Part shown: positions 8,493 to 15,624 of the stretch, in pieces
Position numbering within the stretch: the first letter of the stretch is position 1
Layout of the letters: each line of letters begins with the position of its first letter
DNA from: Candidatus Obscuribacterales bacterium
Lineage (GTDB): Bacteria > Cyanobacteriota > Vampirovibrionia > Obscuribacterales > Obscuribacteraceae
Length of the DNA stretch: 36,948 bases
Direction: 5' to 3'
NCBI GenBank assembly: GCA_019747875.1
Contig: JAIEQI010000224.1
Span: 1 to 36,948 of the forward strand
The notes under the pieces: generated by a model
What the model saw: only the letters and a program-made list of their open reading frames with translations
Database searches by the model: none
Told to the model about the DNA's origin: nothing
Made by a program: the position numbers and the translations under genes

Positions 8493-8759
8493 TCAGTCGC
8501 GGCCGACCGCAACCTTGTATTCGAGCCAAAACGGAAGAATGAAGAAGTAGAGCGGAAGCCAGATGCCAATGATCCAGAGAGGGGACATCAGCGCCAAAAC
8601 GAAGAGGGGAGTCAACGCGCCTAAGCAGACCATGACTCCCTGGATGCGGTCCTCCGTCTCTCTTTCGAGTGTCTTGAAGTTAAAAATGAAGGGGAAAGCG
8701 CGCCTCTTTCCGACGAAGAAAGCGATGACGGACAGAACGATGAATGCAATGCCAAACAT
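8493..8759 (-). CDS. small membrane protein with RETEDRI motif, copy A
   Basis: The frame is open from 8795, but AGAAGGAG stands nine bases before ATG 8759, giving an 88-residue protein. Three hydrophobic helices are visible: about 2-17, 42-58 and 60-80, with a cytoplasmic-looking RETEDRIQG between the first and second, and the end WLEYKVAVGRD. The same RETEDRI segment and WSEYKV end reappear in the C-terminal part of the fusion gene at 14077-14442, and a decayed copy of the gene's 3' end is left at 15064-15120. It is the first gene of the cassette. Function unknown. Confidence 0.75.
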   Translation of the reverse strand: MFGIAFIVLSVIAFFVGKRRAFPFIFNFKTLERETEDRIQGVMVCLGALTPLFVLALMSPLWIIGIWLPLYFFILPFWLEYKVAVGRD

Positions 8760-8873
8760 TCCAGACTCTCCTTCTAGCTCTGGTTTCGAGTTCAATGGAA
8801 TCTCAGTTTTGTAACTCTAGCGGACCAAGCAGGGCGATCTTTTCAAAGTGAGCGGAGCTCTTTATAGATTCTT

Positions 8874-9253
8874 CTAAGCGACGTGAGTACTCGCAAGACG
8901 TAATATCTAGCAGCGATTTGTTCTGTTGCGCAATTGGTCGATTTCTGTGAGCGAATCCTTCGGGAAGAAGAGGAAATTGATAGTTGCCTCAGATTGGCTG
9001 AAATAGTGTTTGCTTAGCAAGTATTTTCTGCGGATTTTTTGAAGTTGGGCTGCTTTATCTTCCGCGGATCTGCTCACAATTATGTTTAGCCGGCACAGTT
9101 CATTTCATCAGTTGGCAGCAGTTTGTCATTAGCCTTATTGATGTTTTCTGTATGAGCAACTGACACAATTCCGCATGGATGTAGGATAATTTGTCATTGA
9201 TTTGGCAGCTGTTTTGCTGTTGCCATGGCAATTGAATGAAGGTGTTTCTTGGC
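8874..9253. repeat. long conserved leader, copy A (intact, in front of the response regulator)
   Basis: About 380 non-coding bases that separate the divergent cassette A genes and the regulator gene. The same stretch is present at 15157-15537 with only about 15 differences by eye, and its right half is present again, more diverged, at 11282-11455. Inside it are two copies of TTTGTCATT (9122-9130, 9190-9198) and two of TTGGCAG (9112-9118, 9202-9208), placed almost as mirror-ordered pairs around the candidate promoter. Such conservation of untranslated DNA suggests a regulatory or replication/recombination role. Confidence 0.85.
9160..9190 (+). promoter_or_regulatory. candidate promoter of the response regulator
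   Basis: CTGACA (9160-9165) as a -35-like element and TAGGAT/GATAAT (9182-9190) as -10 give spacings of 16 or 19 bases. Both elements are retained in the two other copies of the leader (GAATAAT in copy C, GGACAAT in copy B). It lies 58 bases before the TTG start. The flanking TTTGTCATT repeats would allow autoregulation. Prediction only. Confidence 0.4.
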
Positions 9254-9932
9254 AAAGATACTTTTAGCTGATGACGACCGCACCCTCACCGTTAATCTCA
9301 AAGAATGGCTAACGGAGTCGGGCTATGTAGTAGATGTTGTGTTCTCAGTAGCTGATGCAGGCTCGGCGATCAGGACAATCGAATATGATCTAGTGCTTCT
9401 GGATTGGGAATTTCCAGATGGTGCGGGAGTCCAGATGGTAAAAGAGTACCGAGCGGCCGGTGGCGATGTCCCTATCCTGATGCTGACTGGGCGTTCGGAC
9501 CCAAAGGATTTAGAACAAGGTCTCGATTCGGGGGCCGATGATTACCTCGTTAAGCCATTCAATGTCACCGAACTCGGTGCCCGAATGCGTGCCTTGCTGC
9601 GCAGACCCCGTCCAGTTACAGGGGACCAGATCAAAGTTGGTCGCTTGATTCTTTATCCGCAAACCCAGCGCTTGGTAAATGGAACAAAAGAGGTCGATCT
9701 CAGGCACATGGAGTTCCTCGTGATTGAGCTATTTATGCGACATCCTGGAAAAATTTTTAGTCCTGAGAAAATAATTGAACGAATTTGGAATTCAGAAACA
9801 GACGTATCGCTGCATGCAGTTTATTCTTGTATTAAGCGTTTGCGGCAGAAAATTGATTTGCCTGAGCAGCGAGAATCTGTGCTGCGTACAATTTCTGGCT
9901 CCGGATACCAAATGGTGGATAACCCATATTGA
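9249..9932 (+). CDS. OmpR/PhoB-type response regulator
   Basis: A 227-residue two-domain regulator. Receiver: acidic pocket DDD (8-10), phosphoacceptor Asp52 (LVLLDWEFPDG), Thr80 and Lys102 (LVKPF). The C-terminal winged-helix DNA-binding domain (about 128-224) shows the usual LRHMEFLVIELFMRHPGKIFSPEKII, SLHAVYSCIKRLRQKI and the terminal hairpin RTISGSGYQM. The start is TTG with AAGGTG five bases upstream; no in-frame ATG is available. No kinase gene is adjacent. Its leader is repeated twice downstream, once with a dead stump of this same gene, which points to a local duplication history. Likely binding sites are tandem TGTCA-type repeats such as those in its own leader and upstream of 11645-13678. 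Confidence 0.93.
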   Translation: MAKILLADDDRTLTVNLKEWLTESGYVVDVVFSVADAGSAIRTIEYDLVLLDWEFPDGAGVQMVKEYRAAGGDVPILMLTGRSDPKDLEQGLDSGADDYLVKPFNVTELGARMRALLRRPRPVTGDQIKVGRLILYPQTQRLVNGTKEVDLRHMEFLVIELFMRHPGKIFSPEKIIERIWNSETDVSLHAVYSCIKRLRQKIDLPEQRESVLRTISGSGYQMVDNPY

Positions 9933-10070
9933 CTTCAATTTCCGTTTGAAGGCTTCGGGGCCTTTGTTGGGAACACTGGATGCGTTTAATTTTAAGGGAG
10001 CGATTTAGGCAGGCGATAGCCTTACCTGGTAGGTTCGGGCCTTAGATGTTGCTAGCGCTCTTGCGTATAA

Positions 10071-10109
10071 GCAAACAAAAGGGAGACTTGTCGTCTCCCT
10101 TTCGTTTGC
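10071..10109. terminator. bidirectional terminator
   Basis: A 17-bp stem with one mismatch (10071-10087 and 10093-10109; core AAAGGGAGAC/GTCTCCCTTT) with a five-base loop lies between the convergent genes 9249-9932 and 10126-10791. A- and T-rich flanks on both sides let it work in both directions. Confidence 0.8.
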
Positions 10110-10125
10110 TCATTTTGTTGCAGGC

Positions 10126-10791
10126 TTAGTCGGTCGGTGTCGAGAGGGACTTAAGGCGAGTCAACCGGTTTTGGTACAAGCTAAAAACGGCTGCATTATG
10201 TTGAAACGATGTTTCCGGATTGTCCGAGTCCGCGACGGTTTGTATGAGCCATACATGGCTATTTCTGAAATTCCTCCAGGATCCCTGCGCATCAGTTAGC
10301 TTCATTTTGCCTTCTGGTGTGGGTAGCTTTTCCCAGAGCTCCGATTCTGCAGTCCTGATTTTGGACAAGAGATCTGCCTGCCCCTCTCTATAGCATGTGT
10401 CTACGACGCTCTTGGTAGCGGCATTATCTGCGCAATCTTGTACTGCCTTCGGAAGAAACGGACGGTTCTCGGAAAACAATTCAATCAGCTCATTAGCTCG
10501 ATCCTTGGCGTTACCGATTTGATGAGAGAAAGAATCGCTTAACCTGCCTGCTACGGGACTTTCTGCAAGGAACTTGTCTTTCTCGTTGTATTCGATCCAG
10601 TCACTTTGCGAGTCGCTCAGCGCTTTCTTTTGGAGCGCTGTGACGCTTTGGTCGCTTCTGATGATCTTAAAGATAGAGTTGAGTTCCTTGTCCCAATTTC
10701 CCATAACTGTTGCAAGGCAATTCTCGTCCATGCAGTTATCTTGTTGCTCATTTAACGTGTTGATATTTTCTCTTGAGCTTTCGAAATTCAT
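10126..10791 (-). CDS. LprI-like (DUF1311-type) protein with two repeats
   Basis: The 221 residues contain two segments resembling the LprI/DUF1311 pattern (A/S-Q-x2-W-x2-(Y/F)): LQKKALSDSQSDWIEYNEKD (about 54-73) and MKLTDAQGSWRNFRNSHVW (about 162-180), each preceded by a helix with a conserved Cys (C20/C25 and C119/C133 regions). LprI family proteins are usually secreted or lipoproteins that bind lysozyme or other envelope factors. Here no signal peptide is seen: the protein starts MNFESSRENINT at an ATG behind GGGGG. Either it is cytoplasmic or the true start is elsewhere; no better start is visible. Monocistronic, sharing a terminator with the regulator. Confidence 0.62.
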   Translation of the reverse strand: MNFESSRENINTLNEQQDNCMDENCLATVMGNWDKELNSIFKIIRSDQSVTALQKKALSDSQSDWIEYNEKDKFLAESPVAGRLSDSFSHQIGNAKDRANELIELFSENRPFLPKAVQDCADNAATKSVVDTCYREGQADLLSKIRTAESELWEKLPTPEGKMKLTDAQGSWRNFRNSHVWLIQTVADSDNPETSFQHNAAVFSLYQNRLTRLKSLSTPTD

Positions 10792-11281
10792 AAATGTGTA
10801 ACCCCCAAATAAAGATGTGGATATGAGCCACCTGTGCTCATTTAAGAAACTTGACCTGAACTAGCATCGCGTTCTTGTCGAAAGTTCAGTATGTGTAATT
10901 CTGCAAAATAATGTAGCGTGTCGGTAGGATTTGGCTTCGACTAAAATGCTGGAATGCGCTCTGTATAAGGCTGTGCGTGGATTGCTGGTCAGTTTTCGCG
11001 TGGTGAGTCTACGTATCTACAGAAAATAATTACATGCCATTTCAATGATTGGAGTACTGTGCGACTTCGCTAGTGGATTCTCGAAATACTTATAGAAAGG
11101 GCGTCGTGAGCGTTTTTATGACTTGCCAAAACAATGACAAATACTGCTTCTGATGTTAAGAGCGCCAGGCACCAGTTGTGGTGCGAGGCAGGCTGACAAC
11201 TTTGTGCCAAGTCCTCAAAGCCCAAATGAAGGAGCCAGCTGGTCCCTACACCTTGCACCTTGATGTATTAAGCAATGTCGC
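10792..11281. other. intergenic stretch before leader copy C
   Basis: About 490 bases with no supported gene. One 62-codon minus-strand frame (11070-11258) has no ribosome binding site or protein-like composition and is left out. It should contain the promoter of the LprI-like gene near 10830-10900. Confidence 0.5.
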
Positions 11282-11513
11282 TTGTATTATGTTCAGCCTG
11301 CTCACTTTGTTTGATCGGTTGGCAGCAGTTTGTCATTAGCCTTATCGATGCTTTCTCTATGAGCAACTGACACAATTCCGCAGGCTTATAGAATAATTTG
11401 TCATAGAGTTGGCATCTGTTTTGGTTGGACTATTCAATTGAATGAAGGTGTTTCCTTGGCAAGATACTTCTAGCTGATGACGACCGCACTCTAGCCACTA
11501 ATCTCAAAGAATG
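11282..11513. repeat. leader copy C, partial and diverged
   Basis: From about 11282 the sequence follows the right half of leader A (9084 onwards): TTGGCAGCAGTTTGTCATT, GCAACTGACACAATTCCGCA and AATTTGTCAT are all kept, and it continues past the start codon into the first 55 bases of the regulator gene before ending at 11513. It is more diverged than copy B, so it is probably the older duplication. Confidence 0.85.
11456..11513 (+). pseudogene. dead 5' stump of the response regulator gene
   Basis: Starting at a TTG behind AAGGTG, exactly as at 9249, the bases follow the regulator gene for 58 positions. One A is lost at the third codon (GGCAAGATAC against GGCAAAGATAC), which brings a TAG into frame after five codons. 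After 11513 the similarity stops abruptly at an AT-rich run. This is a truncated, frameshifted remnant with no coding capacity. Confidence 0.85.
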
Positions 11514-11644
11514 CAATTAATTAATTAAGAACCAGTTGTTGCTCTAAATCGAAAGTGCGAAATGGCACCATTGGTGGTGTAGCCGTGACAAGTGCTTGCC
11601 AAATCGTGCTTAAGCTATGCTACTGGATGGAGAGCTAATTCGTT

Positions 11645-13678
11645 TCAGTTAGGTAGCCATTTGTGCTTCGGCATGTCTTTAGCCTTAGCGGCAAAGAATG
11701 ATGCATATTCCAGGTATTTGGTCGTTTGCGCTTTGTTATCCAATGCTTTGTAAGAATCTGCAATTACGGAGCATAAGAGTTGTCCCAAGTTTGGATCTGA
11801 ATCGAATTCGCTCTTTCTAGAATTCAACAGATGAACTGCTTTCTCGATAAAGAGCTTTTGCTGACCAACTTTGTCCAGCGGTTGATGGAGTCCGTCGCTA
11901 ACTAGGCGGGCTATTTGATTCAGCGTGAGGAAATGGTCTCCGCTTTCAAGTATCTTAAAAACGAATTGAGCATCTTCGGTAGTTTCCCTTGCTTTCCCTA
12001 GTTTTGCGTTTAGTAGGCATCTTGCGCAGATGTATTTCAAATATGGATAAGAATTTGCCGGTATTTTGTCTGGGCACTGTCCGAGTCTTTTGGCGAGTTT
12101 AGATGCCGCTGCCGTGTCATTGACTTTGAGAAACGCGTAAATTCCTTCCGTAAGACTCTCTACGGTAACAGGTGCCGCACAACCCCAGGTGTCGGAGCAG
12201 TGTTTGATTCGCTTGTTAATGATTTCGTCGCGATTGTTTTGGTCTTTTGCGATAGCGAATTCCATAGCAGCACATTCGGGATAATGGCTGCTATCCTTAC
12301 GTTGCGCTGCCAGTCGGCAGTAGTCATCGGCGTAAGAAAGGTTAGCTGCGACGATTTCTGGTCTTGGATTTATTTGGTAGTAGTTTGATGAGTAAATAAT
12401 AGCTGTATAAAATGTTTGATAAGCGCTCGCCATTCGTTTGGGATCTTTCCGCAGAAGAGCGATGGCTTCTTCGAACCTTTCAAATGCTGCCTTCTGATTA
12501 CCGGCCTTATATAGTGCTATTGCCTGTCCTTCTAAGGAGCTTATCGATTCGTTTTCTTGTGCGGTCGAATTCTTTTTGTGCGGCATTCGTGCTGACCACA
12601 TCAGAATTAAGCCGGTGCTTAAGGCTATTAGAATCAATCCCAGAGCTATCGGTGGAAGCTTCCGGCTCTGTTCTCTAACCCTGGCATTTTCTCGAGCCCA
12701 TTCTGCTAACGGTCGTTCCGGCCCGGGATCCATCAAAATCCTGTCAATCCCTTCAACTACATCAGACATGCTTTGATATCGCTCGGAAGGCTCGGAGGCT
12801 AACATCTTAAGCAACAGACTGAATAGACCCTTAGGTGTATAGACGCTTAGCCCTCCGAGAGCTGTTTCGGCGGCGGAATGACTCTTTTGCCAAAGAACAC
12901 CGATTGCTGTGTCAGCTTTGAATGGAATTTCCCCGCTCAGAAGCTCAAAGGCTACGCATCCGACAGAGTAGATGTCACTCCGCCTATCTCCTCGTTGGCT
13001 AAGCTGTTCTGGAGCCATGTATTGAGGGCTACCCAGAAGTTGTCCAGTCCAAGTCAGTTTCGCTTCGTGCACATTTGATTCTGCCAAACGCGACAGGCCG
13101 AAGTCCAGTAATTTTGCTTGGCGTCCACCGTTTTCTTCAACGATGATAACGTTTTCTGGTTTTATATCATGATGCACGATGCCATTTTGGTGAACAAAGC
13201 TGAGTGTTTCTGCAAGCTGTTTTGTGATGACTAAGACTTCATGCCAACCTAAGGGACCATCCCTGAGTAGGAGTTTTCTCAAGTCTATGCCATCTACATA
13301 TTCACAGACAGCGTACGGACTGCCATTATGGTCCGTTCCGAGAACGAATACATTGACTATACCTTCGTGTCTCAACGTTGAAAGCAGTTTGAACTCGCGA
13401 TAAAACCTTGAGGTAGATTCTTTGTCCTGATCGTATTTTTCGATCAGTGTTTTTATAGCGACGACCCGATCTTGCTCCAAATTTTTTGCCAAGAAAACTT
13501 GTCCCATTCCTCCCTGTCCAATCTGAGAAAGTATGAGGAATTTTTCTTGGAAGATCTTACCGATTTCTATGTCAGGCAAAGTCGCGTGTCCCGGGCTTAA
13601 GACAGGTGTTTTCGTTAGTAATGGCGATCGGGTCAAATCGCTGCTGAATTGTATCTCGATCAATGTTCTAGGTGTCAA
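11645..13678 (-). CDS. membrane-anchored Ser/Thr protein kinase with C-terminal repeat domain
   Basis: The 677-residue protein has a bacterial Hanks-type kinase domain at about 46-315: glycine loop IGQGGMGQVF (53-62), VAIK (Lys76), Glu95 in the C helix, catalytic loop HHDIKPEN (169-176), DFG (192-194), APE (222-224) and the D-x-Y-S-x-G block SDIYSVG. The usual HRD arginine is His170, making it a non-RD kinase. A transmembrane helix at about 342-362 is followed by some 300 residues of helical repeats (TPR-like, for example ALYKAGNQKAAFERFEEAIALL at 387-408) that would be outside the membrane, with six or more Cys. The start is a TTG behind AGGG; no upstream or nearby ATG exists. A tandem repeat resembling an OmpR-family box lies 32-56 bases upstream. 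Substrates unknown. Confidence 0.92.
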   Translation of the reverse strand: MTPRTLIEIQFSSDLTRSPLLTKTPVLSPGHATLPDIEIGKIFQEKFLILSQIGQGGMGQVFLAKNLEQDRVVAIKTLIEKYDQDKESTSRFYREFKLLSTLRHEGIVNVFVLGTDHNGSPYAVCEYVDGIDLRKLLLRDGPLGWHEVLVITKQLAETLSFVHQNGIVHHDIKPENVIIVEENGGRQAKLLDFGLSRLAESNVHEAKLTWTGQLLGSPQYMAPEQLSQRGDRRSDIYSVGCVAFELLSGEIPFKADTAIGVLWQKSHSAAETALGGLSVYTPKGLFSLLLKMLASEPSERYQSMSDVVEGIDRILMDPGPERPLAEWARENARVREQSRKLPPIALGLILIALSTGLILMWSARMPHKKNSTAQENESISSLEGQAIALYKAGNQKAAFERFEEAIALLRKDPKRMASAYQTFYTAIIYSSNYYQINPRPEIVAANLSYADDYCRLAAQRKDSSHYPECAAMEFAIAKDQNNRDEIINKRIKHCSDTWGCAAPVTVESLTEGIYAFLKVNDTAAASKLAKRLGQCPDKIPANSYPYLKYICARCLLNAKLGKARETTEDAQFVFKILESGDHFLTLNQIARLVSDGLHQPLDKVGQQKLFIEKAVHLLNSRKSEFDSDPNLGQLLCSVIADSYKALDNKAQTTKYLEYASFFAAKAKDMPKHKWLPN

Positions 13679-13709
13679 ATGCCCTAGCTGTGCCGATTTC
13701 GCTACTTGA

Positions 13710-13734
13710 TTTGTCGTGACAAATTGGTGACAAA
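13710..13734 (-). promoter_or_regulatory. PhoB-box-like tandem repeat upstream of the Ser/Thr kinase
   Basis: On the minus strand TTTGTCAC occurs twice in direct repeat (complements of 13727-13734 and 13716-13723), exactly 11 bases apart, and an inverted GACAAA follows (complement of 13710-13715). Two 7-base TGTCA-containing units with a 4-base spacer is the layout bound by PhoB/OmpR-type dimers. It ends 31 bases before the TTG start of the kinase. TTTGTCAT is also repeated in the regulator's own leader. Prediction. Confidence 0.5.
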
Positions 13735-13806
13735 AGCAGCGGCGAAACTAACTGGCTAGGTATAACCATTTTGCGCTTTCAACGTAAAAAACGCCAATAA
13801 TACACA

Positions 13807-13858
13807 AAAAAGCAGGCTGAACCAGGAATCATCTGATGGATTCCTGGACTAGCTTTTT
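13807..13858. terminator. bidirectional terminator between cassette B and the kinase
   Basis: A 9-bp stem CCAGGAATC/GATTCCTGG (13822-13830 with 13839-13847) sits inside an outer AAAAAGC/GCTTTTT pair (13807-13813 with 13852-13858), so a run of T follows the hairpin on either strand. It should stop minus-strand transcripts of cassette B from entering the kinase gene. Confidence 0.75.
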
Positions 13859-14021
13859 GTCTTTTAAAATGCGAAAAAACTAATTCACTCCTCTCTAGCC
13901 GTCGAACAGCAGCATGCCGAGCATTGCGGTCGACTATAAGTTGTAGCACACCTCCCCCAAAAAAAACAAAATTGAGTCTTGATTGCGGTGCTTGTTTTTC
14001 CGCCAACGGCTTTTGACGCAG

Positions 14022-14056
14022 AAAAGAAGGAGAGGGACTTAGATCCCTCTCCTTCT
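14022..14056 (-). terminator. terminator of cassette B
   Basis: Same 12-bp stem as in cassette A (AGAAGGAGAGGG, 14025-14036 with 14045-14056) with a different loop and TTTT after it on the minus strand. It lies about 20 bases after the stop of the gene at 14077-14442. Confidence 0.85.
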
Positions 14057-14076
14057 ACAAGCTGCCTGTTAATAGG

Positions 14077-14442
14077 CTACGCCGTTCGCGTTCTTGCCAA
14101 TGCTTTGGCTTTTCTAACGGCGAAAACCACTTTGTATTCGCTCCAGAGGGGCCAGCCAAAACAGAGGAGAGAAAGTAATATGGACCCCGTCCAGAACAAA
14201 ATATACAGATCCGCGCCCAAGCCCGCGATCATTGCCAGGATGATGTGAGGAGACAGTGATGTGAAAAAGCAGAATGTACCCTCGATTCGGTCCTCTGTCT
14301 CTCGCGTGAAAGGTGTTGAGTATCCCACTGAGGAAAAATGAGATACAACCTTGCCGGCGAAGAACGATGTGGACCACAGCAGCGGAGCGACGCAAAGGAG
14401 AAGTTGCGCAATTCCAACGGCGCAGAGTTCGGATTTGTCCAT
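14077..14442 (-). CDS. small membrane protein, apparent fusion of two cassette A genes
   Basis: The 121-residue product starts at ATG 14442 behind AAGGAGCG. Its first 20 residues (MDKSELCAVGIAQLLLCVA) match the MDKS protein of 7533-7868, while the part from about residue 46 (RETEDRIEG) to residue 108 (WSEYKVVFAV) matches the RETEDRI protein of 8493-8759 (RETEDRIQG ... WLEYKVAV). Helices are seen at about 8-30, 54-76 and 80-103. The arrangement is what a deletion between two neighbouring genes would leave, with the reading frame kept. It is followed by the cassette terminator. Function unknown. Confidence 0.75.
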   Translation of the reverse strand: MDKSELCAVGIAQLLLCVAPLLWSTSFFAGKVVSHFSSVGYSTPFTRETEDRIEGTFCFFTSLSPHIILAMIAGLGADLYILFWTGSILLSLLCFGWPLWSEYKVVFAVRKAKALARTRTA

Positions 14443-14497
14443 GTGGAACGCTCCTTCTTACTTTGGATTAGGTTTGAGTACCCAATGTGATCGGGGT

Positions 14498-14992
14498 TTA
14501 CTGGGTGAAACTCTCGGGCGGGCAACCGACGGTAATGAAATGTGCCCCGCTGCGATAGGTGGCCTTCCAGCCGCAGCGTCGCAGCTCGCGAATCACGACC
14601 CTGATGTGATCCGGCTGAGTGCCTCTGTAGACGACGATCTTGTGTGGAAATTTGACACGAGCGGTTACACAAGCCCACTTGATCTCTTCCCAAACGTGGG
14701 AGCGGAATACCTCGATAGCCACCTTGCGCGGATCGGGTTTCGGCTCGCTGACTTGCAGAATCATGCGACAGATCAAATTGGGGGCCGGTCCTACTACGAC
14801 ATAGCCCTCGGCCTGCATCCTTCTTTTGATACCCTGCACGATTCTGTCCGACAGACCCTCTTCATATATCTGAAGAGCGGCTCTTCTGTCTGAGTCATGC
14901 CGGATTTCTTCCTTCAGCTTGTTCACATAGGTGGTGACCAGTCCGTTGAACAAAGCCTGCGGTCCGATGAGCGCGGTCTTTTTCACTTTCAT
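14498..14992 (-). CDS. hypothetical protein, MEVKK family, copy B
   Basis: A 164-residue homologue of the product of 7927-8421, the same length, with differences spread over about a quarter of positions and denser in the second half. The start at 14992 is chosen because AGGGGA lies eight bases upstream, as in copy A. Conserved blocks are KKTALIGPQALFNGLV, GPAPNLICRMIL, FPHKI and QPDHIRVV, with a basic end RRCGWKATYR. The open frame extends upstream to 15304 through the leader but that part is the non-coding repeat. Loss of neither copy suggests selection on this gene. No family recognised. Confidence 0.78.
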   Translation of the reverse strand: MKVKKTALIGPQALFNGLVTTYVNKLKEEIRHDSDRRAALQIYEEGLSDRIVQGIKRRMQAEGYVVVGPAPNLICRMILQVSEPKPDPRKVAIEVFRSHVWEEIKWACVTARVKFPHKIVVYRGTQPDHIRVVIRELRRCGWKATYRSGAHFITVGCPPESFTQ

Positions 14993-15063
14993 GTGCATAT
15001 TCCCCTGTGTTGAAGGTGAATTTGTGATGCCAGTAATAAGCGGGAACGCTAGCTTGGTGCAGG

Positions 15064-15120
15064 CCAGTCGCGGCCGACCGCAAACTTGTATTCGAGCCAA
15101 AACGGAAGAATGAAGAAGTG
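15064..15120 (-). pseudogene. decayed 3' end of a RETEDRI-type gene
   Basis: The bases follow the last 19 codons of the gene at 8493-8759 (the remnant would read FFILPFWLEYKFAVGRD) but the stop codon is changed to TGG and the sequence breaks off at 15120, where it jumps to unrelated bases and, 35 bases later, resumes at the leader. The remainder of the gene, its start and about 100 bases of upstream DNA are deleted. Confidence 0.8.
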
Positions 15121-15156
15121 AGCGCCCTCGGTTGAGTGCTGTGCTGAGGGGGTCTT

Positions 15157-15537
15157 TTAAGCGACGTGAGTACTCGCAAGACGTAATATCTAGTAAGCGA
15201 TTTGTTCTGTTGCGCAATTGGTCGATTTCTGTGAGCGAATCCTTCGGGAAGAAGAGGAAATTGACAGTTGCCTCAGATTGGCTGAAATAGTGTTTGCTTA
15301 GCAAGTATTTTTTGCGGATTTTTAGAAGTTTGGGCTGCTTTATCTTCCGCGGATCTGCTCACAATTATGTTTAGCCAGCACAATTCATTTCATCAGTTGG
15401 CAGCAGTTTGTCATTAGCCTTATTGATGTTTTCTGTATGAGCAACTGACACAATTCCGCATGGATGTAGGACAATTTGTCATTGATTTGGCAGCTGTTTT
15501 GCTGGTGCCAGGCAATTAAATGAAGGTATTTCTTGGC
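15157..15537. repeat. leader copy B, near-identical and without a regulator gene
   Basis: Nearly identical to 8874-9253, including both TTTGTCATT and both TTGGCAG elements and the candidate promoter. After TTGGC the sequence turns to TTTGTTGACTG and a stop follows after a few codons, so the promoter drives no evident gene. The region 15538-15731 between it and the next gene's end holds only a terminator. Confidence 0.85.
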
Positions 15538-15624
15538 TTTGTTGACTGCATTGTAGTTGGCTAGTTGACCAGAAAGAACTAGGCTGAAAATGTCCAAAGA
15601 GATTGGAAAATGCCGAAAAGAGCA

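Larger units (their letters stand above)
6173..9253. repeat. cassette A: full-length copy of a duplicated segment
   Basis: This segment is matched by 13941-15537 (cassette B). The match starts at TTGTAGCACACCTCCCCC (6173 / 13941), covers the minus-strand terminator hairpin, then genes of the same families, and ends at the start codon of the response regulator (TTGGC, 9249-9253 / 15533-15537). Copy A is about 3.1 kb and copy B about 1.6 kb, because B lacks the genes matching 6358-6792 and 6905-7429, most of the gene at 8493-8759 and its upstream 100 bases. No transposase, target-site duplication or terminal inverted repeat was seen at either edge. Confidence 0.85.
13941..15537. repeat. cassette B: shortened, rearranged duplicate of cassette A
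   Basis: The left edge TTGTAGCACACCTCCCCC matches 6173; the right edge TTGGC matches the regulator start codon at 9249. Within it: the terminator hairpin, the fusion gene 14077-14442, the MKVKK gene 14498-14992, a decayed gene end 15064-15120 and the leader 15157-15537. Identity with cassette A is uneven: very high around 14930-15120 and across the leader, clearly lower in the 3' part of the MKVKK gene. All parts keep the orientation and order of A. Confidence 0.85.

Noticed and set aside
13779..14006. 75-codon minus-strand frame over the border of cassette B
   Set aside because: It runs through the terminator hairpin at 13807-13858 and the conserved edge sequence, so it is not a gene.
6173..15537. 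Insertion sequence or transposon as the source of the cassette copies
   Set aside because: No transposase, terminal inverted repeat or target-site duplication was seen at the borders. Recombination between repeats fits better.
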